From: Bacillota bacterium
GTDB lineage: Bacteria > Bacillota_E > RBS10-35 > JAJYVN01
Direction: 5' to 3'
Length of the DNA stretch: 9,289 nucleotides
Assembly (NCBI GenBank): GCA_021846605.1
Contig: JAJZWQ010000122.1
Location: 1-9,289 of the forward strand
Shown: piece by piece, positions 6,597 through 9,289 of the stretch
How the letters are laid out: each line of letters starts with the position of its first letter
Numbering within the stretch: position 1 is the first letter of the stretch
The notes under the pieces: generated by a model
Told to the model about the DNA's origin: nothing
What the model saw: the letters and a program-made list of their open reading frames with translations, nothing else
Database searches by the model: none
Program-made: the position numbers and the translations under genes

Positions 6597-9289
6597 ACCG
6601 CCGCCGCCTCCACCAGCCGCGTGCCGTCCCAGAAGAAGGGCAGCGCCGCGACGGTGTTGTCCCGGCGCCACAGCTCGTAGGTCGCGGCCGCCGGCAACAC
6701 CTCCCCGGCCCCCCAGAGGCGTTCGCTGGCCATCACCCAACTGAAGTCGAATCGGCAGAGAAGGCGCAGCGTCTCGCCCACGTTGCGCGGGTCGATCCCG
6801 GCAAAGGCCTCGTCCAGGGCCAAAAGGCGCGGCGCGTCCGGGCGCGCCCGCCGGTAGCGGGCGGCGGCCGCCGCCGCCAGGGGCAGGATCAGGGCCAGGG
6901 ACTTCTCGGCGCCGCTGCGCGTGGCAAAGCGGCGCTCGTCCAGAATCACCGCGCGTTGGTGTGGCGCGCGGCTGACGATCTCGAAGCGGAACCACTGTCG
7001 GTAGTCCAACGCCTTCTCCAGGGCCTCGCCGAAGCCCAGGGCCCCGATCCCCTCACGCTCGTCGCGCCGCACGCGCTCCACCTCGGCGCGGAAGGCGTCG
7101 GCCAGGGTCGCGCGCTCCTCGGGCGTCAGGGTGGCGGGGTCCCGCCGCAACAGGTCGAGGTGGGCGGCCACCCCGGCCCCGGGCACCGGCACCCACGCCA
7201 GTTCCAGCCGCTCGCCGCTGCTCAGCGGCGCGCCGGCCAGGTCGGCATTGATGGCATCCCGCCAGTCCTCGGCCTCCTGGATGCACTTGTGGAGCGCGTC
7301 GCGCATCTGGTGCAGGATGAAGTCCTCATAGAGCACCTGCTCCTCGTGCCGCAGCAACTGCTCCTGCTCGAAGAGCTGGCGCTGCAGGTCCTCCCGCAAC
7401 TGCGCGGGCCAGACGGAGGGACCCGCGCCCCGGAAGCGGACCAGCCCCAACTCGTCGCTGCGCTCGGGACCGAACTCCGCCAGGACGTCCCGGGTCTGCA
7501 CCTCCGTATCGACCATCCTTGCCCGGTCCCCGAGCAGGTCGGCCTCGACGCGCCGGATCTGCTGTTCGTCGCCGCGCCGGCGGGAGACGATGTCCCGGGC
7601 GACGTCCTCGGCGCCGCCCGGCCCCGAGCGCAGGCCCTCCAGATAGCGCAGGAGCTCGGGGCTGGGATAGGCGGCCAACTGCCGCTCCAGGGCGGCCCGC
7701 TCCTCCGCTTCCGGGCCCGTGGCCGCCGCGACGGCGTCCTCGGCACGCGCGCGGGCCTCCACGCGCGTCAAGGCGCGTTCGCGCAATGTGGCCGCCTCCC
7801 CCGCCGCCGCCAATCGGCGCTCGGCCAGGTCGCGCTGCTCGTCCAGCAGGGCCCGGAAGCGCTGCCGGTCCTCCCGTCCCTCCCGGGATTCGGTGACCAC
7901 CTCCAGCGCGCGCACGGCCGCCAACGCGCGTTCGGCATCCGCGCGGTCGCCGATCAGGGAAGTCGCCGCCTGGGCCCGATCCGCGGCCGCCTGGGCCTCC
8001 GTCTGGCGCGCCATGGCCAGCGCCCGCTCCGCGTCGCCCAAGCGCAGGACGGCCCCCTCGGCCCGCTCGGCCGCCTCCACGGCTTGGCGGGTGGCGCGCA
8101 CCAGGTCGTCCAGTCCGGCGGCGTCCCGCCCGCGCGTTTCCGGCACAGCGCCCTGTGCCGTATCCAGCGCCGCCACCGCGGCGCGCAGCCGGTTGTCGGC
8201 CGCCTCCTGGCCAGCCAGTTCGCGGTGCAGCCGCTGCTCCGCGTCGGCGACGTGGGCCCCCGCGTCGGCCGCGCGCGATGCCGCCTGGGGCAGGGCGGTG
8301 AGTTCGGGCAGGGCGTCCAGCGCGGCCACCTCGCCCTCGAACCGCTCGCCGGCCGCCACCGCCTCCTCCCACGCCGTCCGGGCCCCTTCGGCGTCGGCCG
8401 CCGCAGCCTCCCACGCCGCCCGCAGTTCCTCCAGCCGCTCCAGATACCGGCGGCGGCGGTTGGCCGCGCCGAAAAAGCGGGGGCGGGCGTCGGGGGCCAC
8501 GGGCGCGGCCCACCCGCCCAACAGCCCCTGCCGCCAGCCGCCGTCTGGGGCAAAGCCGTCGGCCGCGCCCAGGGCGGCCGACGCCCCCGGCGGATCGAGG
8601 ACCCAGGTGTCGCCGCAGCCCGCCGCGCGCAGCACCGCCTCCGCCCGCGCCAGGTCGTCTGGCGCCACGACCAGGGCGTCCAGAAGCCCGGACTGCTCCA
8701 GGGCGACTTCCACCTGCGCCGCCCCGCGGGCGCCCAGGACGGCCTCGGGGTCTTCGGTCTCATAGAAGGGCACGGCCGCGATGCCGGCCGCGGCCAGGTG
8801 GGCGCGCGCGGCCAGAACGCCCGGCGCTCGGGCCGGCGTCGCCTCGGTCTGCGCCTCCCAGGCCCGCAGTTCCTCTGCGCGCTCGGCCAGGGCACGATCA
8901 GCGGCCACACGCTCCCCGGCCAGCACCTGCCGGCGCTCCTCGGCGCGGCGGCGGGCCTCCGCGATGTGCGGCCGGATGGGCGCCAGCTCGGCCAGGGCGC
9001 TGGCCCGCGGCGCGCGATACGCGCGCAGGGCGCCGATGGCGGCCTCCAGCGGGGCGGCGGGCAGCGTCAGGGCGGACAGCCCCCGGGCCCAGTCGGCCAC
9101 CGCCTGCGCGGCCCCCTCGGCGGCCGCGAGCAGCGCGGCCTCGTCCTGGGTCTTGCGGTCGCGCGCCTGCCGGGTCTGGTCCTGGGCCACCTCCACGCGG
9201 GCCCGCGCCTGCGCCGTGCCGGCGGCGGCCTGCTCCCGGGCGTCCCACGCCGCGCGCACCTGCCGCAGCAGGCGCTCGCGCTGCGCACC
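6584..9289 (-). CDS. jetC: Wadjet JetC-like SMC/Rad50-type ATPase (TIGR02680), N-terminus outside window
   Basis: The frame is open to the window edge, with 901 residues visible. Family members are typically over 1300 residues, so the Walker A head and the first coiled-coil arm lie beyond base 9289; the GTG at 9259 is internal. From the visible N-terminus there is Ala/Arg/Glu-rich coiled coil, then a globular hinge-like insert at about 8827-8465 (GIAAVPFYETEDPEAVLGAR, ALEQSGLLDALVVAPDDL). A long second coiled-coil arm follows to about 7400, then the C-terminal head. The head has the ABC signature-like SGAEKS (about 6916-6899), Walker B with D-loop RLLALDEAFAGID (6829-6791), and a switch-like FSWVMASERLWG shortly after. 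No transmembrane segments are seen. In Wadjet the SMC-like dimer hydrolyses ATP to extrude DNA loops with JetA (kleisin-like) and JetB (KITE-like) partners. The stop overlaps the jetD start, so the two are coupled. The defence role follows from the family, not from this sequence alone. Confidence 0.9.
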   Translation of the reverse strand, partial: GAQRERLLRQVRAAWDAREQAAAGTAQARARVEVAQDQTRQARDRKTQDEAALLAAAEGAAQAVADWARGLSALTLPAAPLEAAIGALRAYRAPRASALAELAPIRPHIAEARRRAEERRQVLAGERVAADRALAERAEELRAWEAQTEATPARAPGVLAARAHLAAAGIAAVPFYETEDPEAVLGARGAAQVEVALEQSGLLDALVVAPDDLARAEAVLRAAGCGDTWVLDPPGASAALGAADGFAPDGGWRQGLLGGWAAPVAPDARPRFFGAANRRRRYLERLEELRAAWEAAAADAEGARTAWEEAVAAGERFEGEVAALDALPELTALPQAASRAADAGAHVADAEQRLHRELAGQEAADNRLRAAVAALDTAQGAVPETRGRDAAGLDDLVRATRQAVEAAERAEGAVLRLGDAERALAMARQTEAQAAADRAQAATSLIGDRADAERALAAVRALEVVTESREGREDRQRFRALLDEQRDLAERRLAAAGEAATLRERALTRVEARARAEDAVAAATGPEAEERAALERQLAAYPSPELLRYLEGLRSGPGGAEDVARDIVSRRRGDEQQIRRVEADLLGDRARMVDTEVQTRDVLAEFGPERSDELGLVRFRGAGPSVWPAQLREDLQRQLFEQEQLLRHEEQVLYEDFILHQMRDALHKCIQEAEDWRDAINADLAGAPLSSGERLELAWVPVPGAGVAAHLDLLRRDPATLTPEERATLADAFRAEVERVRRDEREGIGALGFGEALEKALDYRQWFRFEIVSRAPHQRAVILDERRFATRSGAEKSLALILPLAAAAAARYRRARPDAPRLLALDEAFAGIDPRNVGETLRLLCRFDFSWVMASERLWGAGEVLPAAATYELWRRDNTVAALPFFWDGTRLVEAAAVEEP

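Noticed and set aside
5361..6680. Long plus-strand open frame opposite jetD
   Set aside because: Composition dominated by Arg, Gly, Pro and Gln with no motifs. The opposite strand encodes a recognisable TIGR02679 protein.
6588..6995. Upstream extension of jetD to an ATG at 6995
   Set aside because: It would overlap jetC by about 410 bases and adds a Gly/Arg/Pro-rich leader. The GTG at 6587 with its Shine-Dalgarno and GTGA overlap is far better.
7719..8765. Plus-strand Ser/Ala/Arg-rich open frame opposite jetC
   Set aside because: Low-complexity complement of coiled-coil codons, with no independent evidence of coding.
1..9289. CRISPR arrays, tRNA or rRNA genes, tandem repeats
   Set aside because: No regularly spaced repeats, cloverleaf-like sequence or rRNA signature segments were seen on either strand.

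Overview
The window is GC-rich (roughly two-thirds G+C or more by eye) and densely coding, with strongly GC-ending codons. It looks like accessory DNA from a high-GC bacterium. The two conserved hypothetical proteins resemble ones I recall from Pseudomonadota, so that phylum is my best guess, but nothing here fixes the taxonomy: there is no rRNA, tRNA or housekeeping gene.

Layout. (1) 1-116: 3' tail of an unrecognised plus-strand ORF, ending in a GTGA overlap with the next reading frame. (2) 113-624, plus: decayed N-terminal part of an ISKra4-family-like transposase with two frame changes, ending in a short AT-rich palindromic patch. (3) 804-3652, minus: an intact two-gene unit with an ATGA stop/start overlap, encoding two uncharacterised, largely alpha-helical (TPR/HEAT-like) soluble proteins of 543 and 406 aa. 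Its leader (3653 to about 3720) carries overlapping, mutually exclusive inverted repeats. (4) About 3950-5282, plus: an insertion-sequence graveyard with the C-terminal part of an unassigned DDE-type transposase (3954-4599, one frameshift) and the C-terminal part of an IS630-family transposase (4839-5282). A possible broken secreted-protein fragment lies between them on the minus strand. (5) 5325-9289, minus: the last two genes of a Wadjet-type (JetABCD) SMC-like plasmid-defence operon of the TIGR02677-02680 kind. These are jetC (TIGR02680-like, N-terminus beyond the right edge) and jetD (TIGR02679/DUF2399, complete), joined by a GTGA overlap with a strong Shine-Dalgarno.

How it fits together. 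In the known Wadjet systems, the SMC-like ATPase JetC works with JetA and JetB as a loop-extruding complex, and the JetD nuclease cuts small circular DNA. jetA and jetB should lie just past base 9289. The helical-protein gene pair has the same orientation but is separated from jetD by about 1.7 kb of transposase debris, so it is probably a separate cassette in the same accessory island. It has transposase remnants on both sides. It is the best candidate here for an undescribed function, but its sequence shows no catalytic motif that I can identify, so no activity is claimed.
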